Positions 34,770 to 43,277 of a stretch of DNA of 64,000 nucleotides are shown here, piece by piece. The notes under the pieces were generated by a model that had not been told where the DNA came from, did no database searches, and was given only the letters and a program-made list of their open reading frames with translations. The number at the start of each line of letters is the position of its first letter. The stretch's first letter is position 1. The position numbers were made by a program, and so were the translations under genes. Origin of the DNA: Chloroflexota bacterium (lineage in GTDB: Bacteria > Chloroflexota > Dehalococcoidia > Lucifugimonadales > UBA3495); NCBI GenBank assembly GCA_028875055.1, contig JAPPGG010000043.1:1-64000 (forward strand). Reading direction: 5' to 3'.

Positions 34770-34906
34770 CAAGACAGTGACCCTGGGGAAAAGGCCCAAT
34801 TGCACGGCAGAAATCGCCGTCCCCCGACACTTGCAAGTCAATTCCTCGAAAAGACTTAACGTTTTTCGTTTAGTGTACGGCTATAGTGTGCAGTATTTGC
34901 AGTTTC

Positions 34907-34935
34907 TTGACACCAAAATACTCATTGCATAATAT
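34907..34935 (+). promoter_or_regulatory. Near-consensus sigma-70 promoter of the DUF1800-DUF1501-NHL operon
   Basis: TTGACA at 34907-34912 and TAATAT at 34930-34935 are separated by 17 bases, the best promoter in the window. The first gene starts at 35033, so the leader is about 90 bases and ends in a strong AGGAGGT site. It implies strong, probably constitutive transcription. Confidence 0.75.
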
Positions 34936-35032
34936 GGTGACACACAATCGGTGGCAGAAATCGTATTTCTGAATGCGATTTGGTCTGACCACTTTGCCCC
35001 CAACTTCAGCAAAAAATAAAGGAGGTCCGAGG

Positions 35033-36436
35033 ATGGCAAACAACGACATCGCTCTAATGGCTCACCTGATGCGCCGGGCCGGTTTTGGCGCGTCCTACGA
35101 GGAGCTGGAAAGGCGGGCCGCCGCCGGCTACGAAGCCACGGTGGAAGACTTGCTGAATCCTGCCAATCGCCCCAGCCTGGAAATGGACGTGCTGGAACGC
35201 CGTTTCGTTGACTGGAGGGAGATGAACGCCCTGGAAGTCAACCAGGCCTTCTGGACCTACGCCATGATCAATACGGAGCGGCCCCTGGAAGAGAAGATCG
35301 CCCTGTTCTGGCACGGCATCTTCTGCACCGGCAACTCCAAGTGCGAGCACGGCCGTCAGATCAAGCTGCAGATCGACATGTTCCGCCAGCATGGCCTGGG
35401 CAGCTTCCGCGACCTCCTGCTGGGCCTGTCCAGCGACCCTTCCATGATTTTCTACCTGGACAACTGCATGAGCCACAAGGACGCCATCAACGAGAACTGG
35501 GGCAGGGAACTGCTGGAACTGTTCTCCATGGGCGTGGGCATGGACGGGGAAGCCAACTACAGCGAGGACGACGTTAAGGAATGCGCCCGGGCCTTCACCG
35601 GCTGGACCATTACCAACGCCATCCCCCGCTATCCTTATGGCCGCTACGAGGCCGGCTTCATTTACAATCCCGACGACCACGACGAGGACAACAAGACCTT
35701 CCTGGGCGAGACGGGCAACTTCAACGGAGACGACATAATTGACATCATCGCCAGGCAGCCTTCCACTGCCCGCTTCATCTCCCGCCACATTTACAACTTC
35801 TTCGTGGCCGACGACGTTCAGGTGCCGGCGTGGCAGAACACCCCGCCTCGGGACGAGGAAGCCATCAAGATGCTGGAGGACGAGTACTTCCGCTCCGGCT
35901 ATAACATCGGCTCCATGCTGCGGGTCCTCTTCAACTCCGACGCCTTCAAGAATGCCCGCTTCGCCAAGGTAAAGAGCCCCGCCGAGGCCGTTATCGGCAC
36001 AATGCGGGTGGTGAAGGACTTCACCTCGCCCAAGCCGGGCCTGCACAACCTGGCCAGCAACATCCGCTACATGGGCCAGGACCTGATGAATCCCCCAACG
36101 GTGGAAGGCTGGCACACCGGCGGCGAGTGGATTGACAGCGGCACGCTGGTGGAGCGCATCAATTTTGCCGCCGACCAGGTGGGCAACCTGGAGCTTCCCG
36201 GCGTCCAGGACATGGTGGCCCGGGTGGGCTCCGACGGCCCCTCTACTGCGGAACAGGTGGTTGACCGCTGCCTGGAGCTGCTTGGCGCCTACGAACTGGC
36301 CGACGACACCCGCGCCCAGCTTATAGACCACGTGGGCCGGAGCGGCGACCTCATCCCCGGCACGCCCGAGTTCTCCCAGCGGGTGGGACAGACCCTCCAG
36401 TTGATCGTCTCCACCCAGGAGTACCAGTTCGCATAA
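35033..36436 (+). CDS. DUF1800 family protein
   Basis: The 467 residues begin MANNDIALMAHLMRRAGFG, the typical opening of DUF1800, followed by the hallmark segments EEKIALFWHGIFCT, GSFRDLLLGLSSDPSMIFYLD, NENWGRELLELFSMGVG, YSEDDVKECARAFTGW and PTVEGWHTGGEW. It has no Tat or Sec signal, whereas many relatives are exported. DUF1800 genes almost always precede DUF1501 genes, as here (49-base gap). The function is unknown; an enzyme acting with the sulfatase-like partner is a guess. The ATG at 35033 follows GGAGGTCCGAGG, which rules out the upstream in-frame start at 34973. Confidence 0.92.
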   Translation: MANNDIALMAHLMRRAGFGASYEELERRAAAGYEATVEDLLNPANRPSLEMDVLERRFVDWREMNALEVNQAFWTYAMINTERPLEEKIALFWHGIFCTGNSKCEHGRQIKLQIDMFRQHGLGSFRDLLLGLSSDPSMIFYLDNCMSHKDAINENWGRELLELFSMGVGMDGEANYSEDDVKECARAFTGWTITNAIPRYPYGRYEAGFIYNPDDHDEDNKTFLGETGNFNGDDIIDIIARQPSTARFISRHIYNFFVADDVQVPAWQNTPPRDEEAIKMLEDEYFRSGYNIGSMLRVLFNSDAFKNARFAKVKSPAEAVIGTMRVVKDFTSPKPGLHNLASNIRYMGQDLMNPPTVEGWHTGGEWIDSGTLVERINFAADQVGNLELPGVQDMVARVGSDGPSTAEQVVDRCLELLGAYELADDTRAQLIDHVGRSGDLIPGTPEFSQRVGQTLQLIVSTQEYQFA

Positions 36437-36485
36437 TAACCCCGGCAAGCGCAAATCGGCTCCAACAGTCTGAGGAGGAAAGGAA

Positions 36486-37619
36486 ATGACTTCGATAAAG
36501 AAAGACCCGGTGCTGGTTGTCCTGCAGCTTTCCGGGGGCAACGACGCACTGAACACGGTGGTCCCCTACGGAGACCCCCTCTATGCCGACAACCGGCCGT
36601 CCGTGCGGGTGCCCGACGACCAGGTCTTGAAGCTCAGCGACTACGTGGGCCTCAACCCCAACATGGGGCCCATGAAGCAGCTTTATGACGAAGGCAAGAT
36701 GGCCATCATCCAGGGTGTGGGTTACCCCAACCCGAACCGGTCGCACTTCCGGTCCATGGACATCTGGCACACCTGCGAGCCCGACAAGGTGGGTACCGAG
36801 GGCTGGCTGGGCCGGGCCCTCAAAGAGATTGACCCCAACGCCGAGAACGTGCTGACGGGCGTCAACTTCGGCCGCGGTCTGCCCCGCGCCCTGGCCATGC
36901 CCGGCGTGCCGGTGGCCTCGGTGGGCAACCTGGCTACCTACGGGGTTTTGACGGGCATTGAAGAAGATGACCAGCGGGCCGATGCCCTGGACGTCTTCTC
37001 CCGCATCTATTCCCCGGCCATGGGCCGGGGCGGCGTGGTGGACTACCTGTCCCGCACGGGTATGGACGCCCTCAAGGGAGCCGACATCCTGAGCACTGCC
37101 CCGGAAATGTACTCTTCGACGGTGGAGTACGGCGGCGACGTGGTGGGCCAGTACATGCGCAACATCGCCCAGACCCACCTGGCCGGCTTCGGCACCCGGG
37201 TGCTGTACACCACGGCCCCCTATAACAGCTTCGACACCCACGCCGGCGAACTGCAGGCCCACGCCAAGCTGTGGAGCGAGACCTCCCAGGCCGTCGGCGA
37301 CTTTATGGACGACCTGCGCGAGCATGACGCCACCGACAACGTTACCCTGCTGGTCTTCACCGAGTTTGGTCGCCGCGTGCACGACAACGGTTCCGGCACC
37401 GACCACGGTTCGGGCGGCATGGCCTTTGTCATTGGCGAGAACGTCAAGGGCGGGCTGTACGGCGAGTATCCTTCCCTGGAGGCGGACAAGCTGCTGGAAG
37501 GCGACCTGCATTTCAACAACGACTTCCGCAGCATCTACAGCACGCTGCTGGAAAACTGGATGGGACTGGATGCCCAGCCCCTGGTCAACGGCAGCTTCGA
37601 AAAGTTCGACTTCATCTAA
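36486..37619 (+). CDS. DUF1501 family protein (alkaline-phosphatase-like fold)
   Basis: The 377-residue protein opens VLVVLQLSGGNDALNTVVPYGD, the DUF1501 hallmark. It continues MAIIQGVGYPNPNRSHFRSMDIWHT, YNSFDTHAGELQAHAKLW and the late metal-site-like phrase FTEFGRRVHDNGSGTDHGSGG. The family belongs to the alkaline phosphatase/sulfatase-fold clan, and the HSGG-like and DTHA phrases are candidate metal ligands. No Tat signal is present, which is unlike many members. Start ATG 36486 follows GAGGAGGAAAGG. It is transcribed with DUF1800 upstream and the NHL gene downstream. Confidence 0.92.
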   Translation: MTSIKKDPVLVVLQLSGGNDALNTVVPYGDPLYADNRPSVRVPDDQVLKLSDYVGLNPNMGPMKQLYDEGKMAIIQGVGYPNPNRSHFRSMDIWHTCEPDKVGTEGWLGRALKEIDPNAENVLTGVNFGRGLPRALAMPGVPVASVGNLATYGVLTGIEEDDQRADALDVFSRIYSPAMGRGGVVDYLSRTGMDALKGADILSTAPEMYSSTVEYGGDVVGQYMRNIAQTHLAGFGTRVLYTTAPYNSFDTHAGELQAHAKLWSETSQAVGDFMDDLREHDATDNVTLLVFTEFGRRVHDNGSGTDHGSGGMAFVIGENVKGGLYGEYPSLEADKLLEGDLHFNNDFRSIYSTLLENWMGLDAQPLVNGSFEKFDFI

Positions 37620-37774
37620 ACAGAGCCGGAAATTCCTTTCCCTTAACCGGGGAAGGTTAGCAGGGAACAACCCCCCAAAGCCCTTCCCCCTCCACGGGGG
37701 AAGGTCGGGATGGGGGTGAGGGGCAGCCTTACAGGTTGGCCCGGTCCCATTCAACGCCTGACAGGGAGGGCAAT

Positions 37775-38803
37775 ATGACGACCACAAGATTTACCGGAAT
37801 TACGCTGCAGCCCAGCCACACCATCGGCCGGGCAGAGTTCTCCGGCCCCGGCTTCCGCAACCCGGTGGCCATGGTCCGGGGCGAGGACGACACCATGTAC
37901 GTCGTCAGCCGGTCCTACGATTACCGGCCCGACGGCAAGCGGATAACCATCTGCACCCTGGACGAAGAATACATCGGCGAGTTTGCCCGGGGCGTCACCA
38001 CCGCCGGCGAGGGCGACCCGTCGGACGCTGACGGCTCCCTCATCTGGCCCACGGCCATTGCTCTTGACAGCGAGGGCAACGTATTTGTGGCCGACGAGTG
38101 GCTCAACCGCATTTCCATCTATACCGGCGACGGCGCCTACACCAGCAAGTGGGGGACCCAGGGCTCCGGCGACGGCGAAATCAGCAGCCCCTCGGGCCTG
38201 GCTTTCGACCAGGACGACAACCTGCTGCTGGTGGACTGCGACAACCACCGGATCCAGAAGTTCACCAGGGACGGCCAGTACATTTCCCAGTTCGGCAGCA
38301 AGGGCGACGGCGACGGGGAGTTCAACATGCCCTGGGGAATTACCGTTGACCGCAACGGCGACATCTTCATCGCCGACTGGCGCAACGACCGCATCCAGAA
38401 GTTCGACCGGAACGGCAATTTCCTGATGAAGTTCGGGACTTCCGGTTCGGGCGACGGGGAGCTGGACCGGCCCACCGGCGTGGCGGTGGACAAGGACGGC
38501 AACATCTATGTAACCGACTGGGGCAACGACCGCCTGCAGGTCTTCACCTCCGAGGGCGAGTACGTTACCCAGACCACCGGAGACGGTTCCCTGTCCAAGT
38601 GGGGCAAGGAGAAGCTGGACGCCAACTCTGAAATGTGGCAGGAACGGGACATTGCCCAGGGACTGGAACGGGAGAGGCTGTTCTGGGGCCCGATAGCGGT
38701 CACCGTGGACGATGACGACAATGTTTTCGTCGTTGAGTCGGCCCGCTCCCGGGTTCAGATTTTCCGCCGGCAGGTGCCGGTCTTCTTCGGAGGTCGCCTC
38801 TAG
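37775..38803 (+). CDS. NHL-repeat beta-propeller protein
   Basis: The 342 residues carry at least five NHL repeats, for example WPTAIALDSEGNVFVADEWLNRI, SPSGLAFDQDDNLLLVDCDNHRI, MPWGITVDRNGDIFIADWRNDRI and RPTGVAVDKDGNIYVTDWGNDRL, spaced about 47 residues apart. It probably forms a six-bladed propeller similar to those of peptidyl-alpha-hydroxyglycine lyase and TRIM proteins. No signal peptide is seen. The start is ATG 37775 after GGGAGG. Between this gene and DUF1501 lie 155 bases with a ccttccccctccacgggggaagg hairpin, so read-through from the operon promoter is likely but not certain. Confidence 0.9.
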   Translation: MTTTRFTGITLQPSHTIGRAEFSGPGFRNPVAMVRGEDDTMYVVSRSYDYRPDGKRITICTLDEEYIGEFARGVTTAGEGDPSDADGSLIWPTAIALDSEGNVFVADEWLNRISIYTGDGAYTSKWGTQGSGDGEISSPSGLAFDQDDNLLLVDCDNHRIQKFTRDGQYISQFGSKGDGDGEFNMPWGITVDRNGDIFIADWRNDRIQKFDRNGNFLMKFGTSGSGDGELDRPTGVAVDKDGNIYVTDWGNDRLQVFTSEGEYVTQTTGDGSLSKWGKEKLDANSEMWQERDIAQGLERERLFWGPIAVTVDDDDNVFVVESARSRVQIFRRQVPVFFGGRL

Positions 38804-38841
38804 GCAGGTCGCCTCTTCCACAAGAAGGTGGATACAGTAAA

Positions 38842-38881
38842 GGGCCGGTGCAGTTTGAATTGTATCGGCCCTGCTTTCTTT
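38842..38881 (+). terminator. Terminator after the NHL gene
   Basis: The stem gggccggtgca pairs imperfectly with tgtatcggccc around a gtttgaat loop, followed by tgctttctttg. It ends the DUF1800 operon. From here to 39172 I see no gene or repeat family. Confidence 0.7.
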
Positions 38882-39172
38882 GTTACGAAGCTATTGAGTC
38901 AAGGTCCGGAGGAGGCCTTCTCCAGTCCGGGGCACGCACGCTCAGCAACTATCTGAAAACTGATGAATTGCTGATCGAAAGGTTTTCCTGGCAACCTTCT
39001 CACTCTCACCCCAGCCTTCCCCCGTCAGGAGCGAGACTGGGAACCCAATACCCCAACCGTCATACAGACTTTCGCCGGAAAGGCGTACCTGTGGGTTGAA
39101 AGGCTGGAAAATGCCAACCGTTCTCCCTGGCCTTCAAACCATACAATTAACCCACGGTTCCAGGCCGTGCTG

Positions 39173-39526
39173 CTACCGGTTGCGGTCTATGATGGCCCGG
39201 CGGTGGGTGCCCTCTCCAATTTTGCGGTCTCCGTCGTAGGCCTCCACCTGGAAGTTCAGCCGGTTGCGGTTCACTTCCAGCAGTTCGGCGTGGGCGATAA
39301 CGGTGGCCCCGATGTCCGAAGGGGCCAGGTGCCGCACATTGACCTCGAATCCCACGGATGTCTGCCCCTCTTCCAGGTGAGGGTCAATGGCCGCAATGGC
39401 CGCCCGTTCCATCAGGCTGATCATTGAGGGAGTGCTGAACTTGTCCACGTGCCCCGCCACGTTGTGCTCGCATACCATGGTCTGCCGTTCCCCCTTCAAT
39501 CCGGGGGCAATACTCTCGCTTGCCAT
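39173..39526 (-). CDS. Hotdog-fold thioesterase, fluoroacetyl-CoA thioesterase (FlK)-like
   Basis: The 117 residues from ATG 39526 (AGGAGG upstream) fit the FlK-type hotdog family. The FlK catalytic residues Thr42, Glu50 and His76 have exact counterparts in spacing here: Thr32 in FSTPSMISLMERAA, Glu40, and His66 in VNVRHLAPSDIG. Other family phrases are VGFEVNVRHLAPSDIGATV and YDGDRKIGEGTHRRAII. FlK hydrolyses fluoroacetyl-CoA; related proteins act on other acyl-CoAs, so the substrate is open. It is a single gene on the minus strand. Confidence 0.85.
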   Translation of the reverse strand: MASESIAPGLKGERQTMVCEHNVAGHVDKFSTPSMISLMERAAIAAIDPHLEEGQTSVGFEVNVRHLAPSDIGATVIAHAELLEVNRNRLNFQVEAYDGDRKIGEGTHRRAIIDRNR

Positions 39527-39771
39527 TCCCGATGTGCCTCCTCTGTCCCTCAGATTCAATCAGGGAAAAGGGTAAACAGGATGGCAGAAAATTACAAACG
39601 CCCACGGCCACCCGGGTACAGGTGATACACAAGGCCATCGAAAAAGCGTGAGGCGCGGGTCCGAAGCGGGCCCAAAGAGGAAGGGTTGGCGAACCTGGAA
39701 CTTGGGGGACAGCGAAGTCTTTCCGGCCCCACGCAATGAGTAAAGCAAGGACCTGTTTCGCGAACGGGATA

Positions 39772-40023
39772 TTAAAGGGGCCGTTGGGGTTTGATGAAGT
39801 ACGCGCTGTCGCCCCTTTGTGCCGCTTCAGCCTCGAGCCGGTTCTTCCGTTCCTGCCGGGGGCTCCGGCTGCCATAAAACATCCCATAGACCGCCGCAGC
39901 TACGAAAAACGTCGCAAACAAGGCAAACAGGACATGCAGGAAAATGAAGGCCAGTACGGCGCCTGGAAGAACAACCCCCAACATAACGGCCGCAAACACC
40001 AGAAGCCGGATTCTGCCTTTCAT
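39772..40023 (-). CDS. Small membrane protein, two helices
   Basis: The 83 residues from ATG 40023 (GGAGG eight bases upstream) have two hydrophobic helices (LLVFAAVMLGVVLPGAVLAF and LFALFATFFVAAAVYGMFYG) with only a short turn between, then a basic and polar tail RSPRQERKNRLEAEAAQRGD. No family is recognised. A GTG three codons upstream is also possible. Confidence 0.6.
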   Translation of the reverse strand: MKGRIRLLVFAAVMLGVVLPGAVLAFIFLHVLFALFATFFVAAAVYGMFYGSRSPRQERKNRLEAEAAQRGDSAYFIKPQRPL

Positions 40024-40072
40024 TTGCTCCACCTCCGCCCAGGCATCTCTGCAGGAACGAGCTTATCATATA

Positions 40073-40271
40073 GCAGGGCAATCGCGTTTTAATTGAATGT
40101 CATACTGAGCGAAGCCGAAGCATCTAAGATCTATCCCTGGAACCACCTTCACTACCCGCAGCCGGGCTGAGGATGAGGACTTCAGGCCCTTCGGCAAGCT
40201 CAGGGCGACATGACTTCTGCCCACCGAATTGTGCCTCCTGTAGCCTGATTCTATAGTGCAATTGCCCTGTA
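40073..40271 (-). repeat. MITE-like element with GGGCAATCGCG ends, reversed copy
   Basis: The ends gcagggcaatcgcgtttt and gtgcaattgccctgta bracket 199 bp that match the reverse complement of the elements at 5562 and 17951, including atccctggaaccaccttcac. It occupies the gap between the small membrane protein and argF, both of which read away from it. Confidence 0.75.
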
Positions 40272-40346
40272 TCACATAGGCAAATTCTTGAACACCTGGA
40301 GGAATTGATATATGATTGCGCCGCCGGATTGGGGGGCCGAATTTCC

Positions 40347-41279
40347 ATGAATCAGCAGTCTGCTACTCGCCATTTCCTTTCAGTTACCGACATAAGTTCC
40401 GAAGAAACTGCGGCCCTGGTCCAGCGGTCCCTTTCGATGAAGCAGACCGAACATGGTGGCGCGTCCAACGCGCTGGCCGGTAAGAAAGTCGCCCTCCTGT
40501 TCGAGAAGCCATCCCTGCGCACCAAGGTCAGCTTCATGGTCGGCATCCAGGAAATGGGAGGCTACTCCCTGTACCTGGGCCCCGATGAGGTGGGCCTGGG
40601 GTCAAGGGAGCCCGTTTCCGACGTGGCCCGGGTCCTGTCGGGCTACGTGGACTGTATCGTGGCCCGCGTCAACTCCCACAACAGCCTGGAAGAACTGGCC
40701 GAATATGGCTCTGTACCGGTTATCAACGCCCTGTCCGAGTGGGAACACCCCTGCCAGATAATGGCGGACCTGCTGACGGTGGCGGAGCACCAGGGGGACC
40801 TGGCCGGCCGCAAGCTGGCCTTCATCGGCGACGGCAACAACGTGGCCCGCAGCCTGTGCCTGGCGCTACCGGCGGTGGGCATGGATTTTGCCATTGCCTC
40901 GCCCCTGGGCTACATGCTGGAGCGGGAAACGCTGCAAAGGGGCAGGGAGATTGGCGGCAGGCAGGAAGGGATACAGTCGGGGCGGGACCCGGCGGAAGCG
41001 GTACGGGACGCCGACATAGTCTATACCGACGTCTGGACCAGCATGGGTGACGAGGCGGAGCGCTACGGCCGCCTGGAGGCCTTTCAGGGCTATACCGTGG
41101 GTCCGGAGCTGCTGCGCCAGGCCAAGCCCACGGCCAACTTTATGCACGATATGCCGGCCCATTACGGCGAGGAAGTGCCGCCGGGGATGCTGGAGCACCC
41201 CCAGTCCATCGCCTACACCCAGGCCCACAACCGCAAACACGCCCAGAAAGCCGTCCTGGAATTCCTCCTCGCGAAGTAA
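40347..41279 (+). CDS. argF: Ornithine carbamoyltransferase-like protein
   Basis: The 310 residues show the carbamoyl-phosphate loop FEKPSLRTKVSF, the EHPCQIMADLLT motif, FIGDGNNVARSLCLA and the ornithine-binding loop DVWTSMGDE. These place it with anabolic ornithine transcarbamylases, which make citrulline in arginine synthesis. Two normally invariant C-terminal motifs are altered: FMHCLPA reads FMHDMPA, and FDQAENR reads YTQAHNR. The cysteine that contacts ornithine is therefore aspartate, so a changed acceptor amino acid is possible. The start is ATG 40347, preceded by a G-rich stretch. The gene symbol is tentative, given the substitutions. Confidence 0.8.
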   Translation: MNQQSATRHFLSVTDISSEETAALVQRSLSMKQTEHGGASNALAGKKVALLFEKPSLRTKVSFMVGIQEMGGYSLYLGPDEVGLGSREPVSDVARVLSGYVDCIVARVNSHNSLEELAEYGSVPVINALSEWEHPCQIMADLLTVAEHQGDLAGRKLAFIGDGNNVARSLCLALPAVGMDFAIASPLGYMLERETLQRGREIGGRQEGIQSGRDPAEAVRDADIVYTDVWTSMGDEAERYGRLEAFQGYTVGPELLRQAKPTANFMHDMPAHYGEEVPPGMLEHPQSIAYTQAHNRKHAQKAVLEFLLAK

Positions 41280-41313
41280 TTTATCCACGAATATGCACGA
41301 ATAATCACTAATG
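41279..41313 (+). repeat. Left inverted repeat flanking the GxxExxY gene
   Basis: The sequence starting tttatccacgaatatg contains three short units of the form (C/T)CAC(G/T)AAT. Its reverse complement matches 41786-41820 at about 29 of 34 positions. It begins within the stop region of argF. Confidence 0.8.
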
Positions 41314-41358
41314 GATATACTTGCAGAATAGCAGGAATCTATAGGACGAGCTTGTTTT

Positions 41359-41736
41359 ATGGCGGGATTAGTTGCCGGGGACGAAGTGTACGCCATCATG
41401 GGCGCTGCCTTCGACGTGCACAATGAGTTGGGCTCGGGCTTCCTTGAGGCGGTTTACCAGGAGGCTATGGAGGCCGAACTACGCCTGCGCGACATTCCCT
41501 TTGTAGCCCAGCACCCCATTGGAATTGAATACAAGGGGCAGGCGCTGAAGAATTACTATTACGCAGATTTGCTTTGCTACAACACAATAATAGTCGAGCT
41601 AAAGGCGCTCAAGAGCATGAGCGGAGTCGAGGAAGCTCAACTGCTGAATTACCTGAAAGCCACAGGAATCAAGATCGGCCTTCTCGTCAATTTTGGCAAG
41701 CATCCCAAGCTGGAATGGAAACGCCTGGTTCTCTAG
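41359..41736 (+). CDS. GxxExxY family protein
   Basis: The 125-residue protein carries the defining motif in LGSGFLEAVYQEAME, followed by PFVAQHPIGIEYKGQALKNYYYADLLCYNTIIVELKA. The latter is PD-(D/E)xK-like, with the acidic D in YADLL and E-x-K in VELKA. The family is scattered among bacteria, and its function is unproven. Here it is bracketed by near-perfect inverted repeats (41279-41313 and 41786-41820) between the housekeeping genes argF and der, which suggests a mobile cassette. No ribosome site better than gcttgtttt is seen upstream. Confidence 0.88.
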   Translation: MAGLVAGDEVYAIMGAAFDVHNELGSGFLEAVYQEAMEAELRLRDIPFVAQHPIGIEYKGQALKNYYYADLLCYNTIIVELKALKSMSGVEEAQLLNYLKATGIKIGLLVNFGKHPKLEWKRLVL

Positions 41737-41785
41737 GATGTGCAGGAGTTAACGGCTTCTGACGGTTATCAGGATAAGTATGGCA

Positions 41786-41820
41786 AAATTAGTGAACATT
41801 TGTGAATATTAGTGGATAAA
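41786..41820 (-). repeat. Right inverted repeat flanking the GxxExxY gene
   Basis: The segment aaaattagtgaacatttgtg plus aatattagtggataaa is the inverted partner of 41279-41313. It ends three bases before the der start codon, so the der ribosome-binding region is supplied or displaced by the repeat. Confidence 0.8.
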
Positions 41821-41822
41821 AT

Positions 41823-43277
41823 ATGGTAATGGAAAGTAATCTGGAAAGTGACATGGGTGAAGTGGAGGAGCGGCCGCTGCCGATTGTGGCGGTGGTGGGG
41901 CGGCCCAACGTGGGCAAGTCCTCCCTCTTTAACCGCATACTCGCCCGCCGCCACGCCATAGTCTCCGACGTGGCGGGCACCACCCGCGACCGCCTCATGT
42001 CCGAGGTGGAATGGGAGGGGCATCGTTTCATCCTGGTGGACACCGGCGGCCTGGAGTCTGACCCCGAGGGCCACATCCGGGAAATGGTGCAGGAACAGGC
42101 GGATATGGCCATGTCGGGCGCGGAGGTCATTGTCTTTGTGACCGACGGGGCAGACGGCATGACGCCCACCGACCTGGAAATCGCTGACCGGCTGCGCAGA
42201 GCCCAAAGGCCCGTAATTCTGGCCGTTAACAAGATAGACAACGACGGCCGGGAAGTGATGGCCTCCGAGTTCTACCAGATGGGCATCGCGGAAACGGTCA
42301 TGATCAGCGCCTACCACAACTACGGCATTTACGACCTGATGGACCGGGTCCTCTACCACCTGCCTCCCCCGGAATATGTCCCGCCCCAGGAAGAGGAAGA
42401 CGAATGGGACGAGGAGTTCGACGAGGAAGACGACATAGACGTCAATCCGCCGATACCCGCCTCCGCCCAGGAAATGAGGCTGGCCATCATAGGGCGCACG
42501 AACGTGGGCAAGTCCATGCTGCTGAATGCCATCCTCGGTCAGGAACGGTCCATTGTAAGCAGCGTGGCCGGCACCACCCGGGACGCGCTGGACACGGAAA
42601 TGACCTACCGCGACCGGTCGGTTACCCTGATAGATACCGCCGGCATCCGGCGGCCGGGGCAGGTGCAGCCGGGCATCGAGAGATACAGCGTGCTGCGCTC
42701 GGTGAACGCGGTAAGCCGCGCCGACATCACCCTGCTGATTACCGACGCCTCGGAACTGGCCACGGCCCAGGACGCGCACATTTCCGGCCTGGCCTGGGAC
42801 CTGTGCAAGGGTATCATCGTGGTGGTGAACAAGTGGGACCTGGTGCCCGATACCAACCGCTATGCCCGGGAAGAAGCCATTGCCCGCATCCAGGACCGGT
42901 TCCATTTCATGCCCTACGTGCCGGTGTGCTTCACCTCGGCCCTGAACCGCCAGGGAATCACCACCCTGATGAACACCGCCATCGACCTGTGGGAGGAGCG
43001 GATGCGGTGGATTCCGGGGCGGGACCTGCAATACCTGCTGGCCGATGCCCTGTCGGAACACCATCCGCCGCCGGTCAAGGGCAAGGGCATCCGGCGGGGC
43101 GAGTTCCTCCGCATCACCCGGGTGAACCAGGTGGGCGTTAACCCGCCCACCTTCCTGTTTTCCTGCAACAACCCCCGACTGGTGCACTTCACCTACCAGC
43201 GGTACCTGGAAAACCGGATCCGCGACAAGTTCCGCTTTGACCGCACCCATCTGAAGCTGGTCTTTCGGCGGCGATGA
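41823..43277 (+). CDS. der: Ribosome assembly GTPase Der (EngA)
   Basis: The 484 residues contain two tandem G domains: GRPNVGKSSLFNR (26-38), DVAGTTRD, DTGG and NKID, then GRTNVGKSMLLNA (224-236), SVAGTTRDALD, DTAG and NKWD. A KH-like C-terminal domain with FLFSCNNPRLVHFTYQRYLENRIR follows. The inter-domain linker is strongly acidic. The second P-loop has Thr where Pro is usual. Der assists 50S subunit maturation. ATG 41823 directly follows the right inverted repeat; MES at 41829 is an alternative start. plsY overlaps its stop by four bases. Confidence 0.96.
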   Translation: MVMESNLESDMGEVEERPLPIVAVVGRPNVGKSSLFNRILARRHAIVSDVAGTTRDRLMSEVEWEGHRFILVDTGGLESDPEGHIREMVQEQADMAMSGAEVIVFVTDGADGMTPTDLEIADRLRRAQRPVILAVNKIDNDGREVMASEFYQMGIAETVMISAYHNYGIYDLMDRVLYHLPPPEYVPPQEEEDEWDEEFDEEDDIDVNPPIPASAQEMRLAIIGRTNVGKSMLLNAILGQERSIVSSVAGTTRDALDTEMTYRDRSVTLIDTAGIRRPGQVQPGIERYSVLRSVNAVSRADITLLITDASELATAQDAHISGLAWDLCKGIIVVVNKWDLVPDTNRYAREEAIARIQDRFHFMPYVPVCFTSALNRQGITTLMNTAIDLWEERMRWIPGRDLQYLLADALSEHHPPPVKGKGIRRGEFLRITRVNQVGVNPPTFLFSCNNPRLVHFTYQRYLENRIRDKFRFDRTHLKLVFRRR

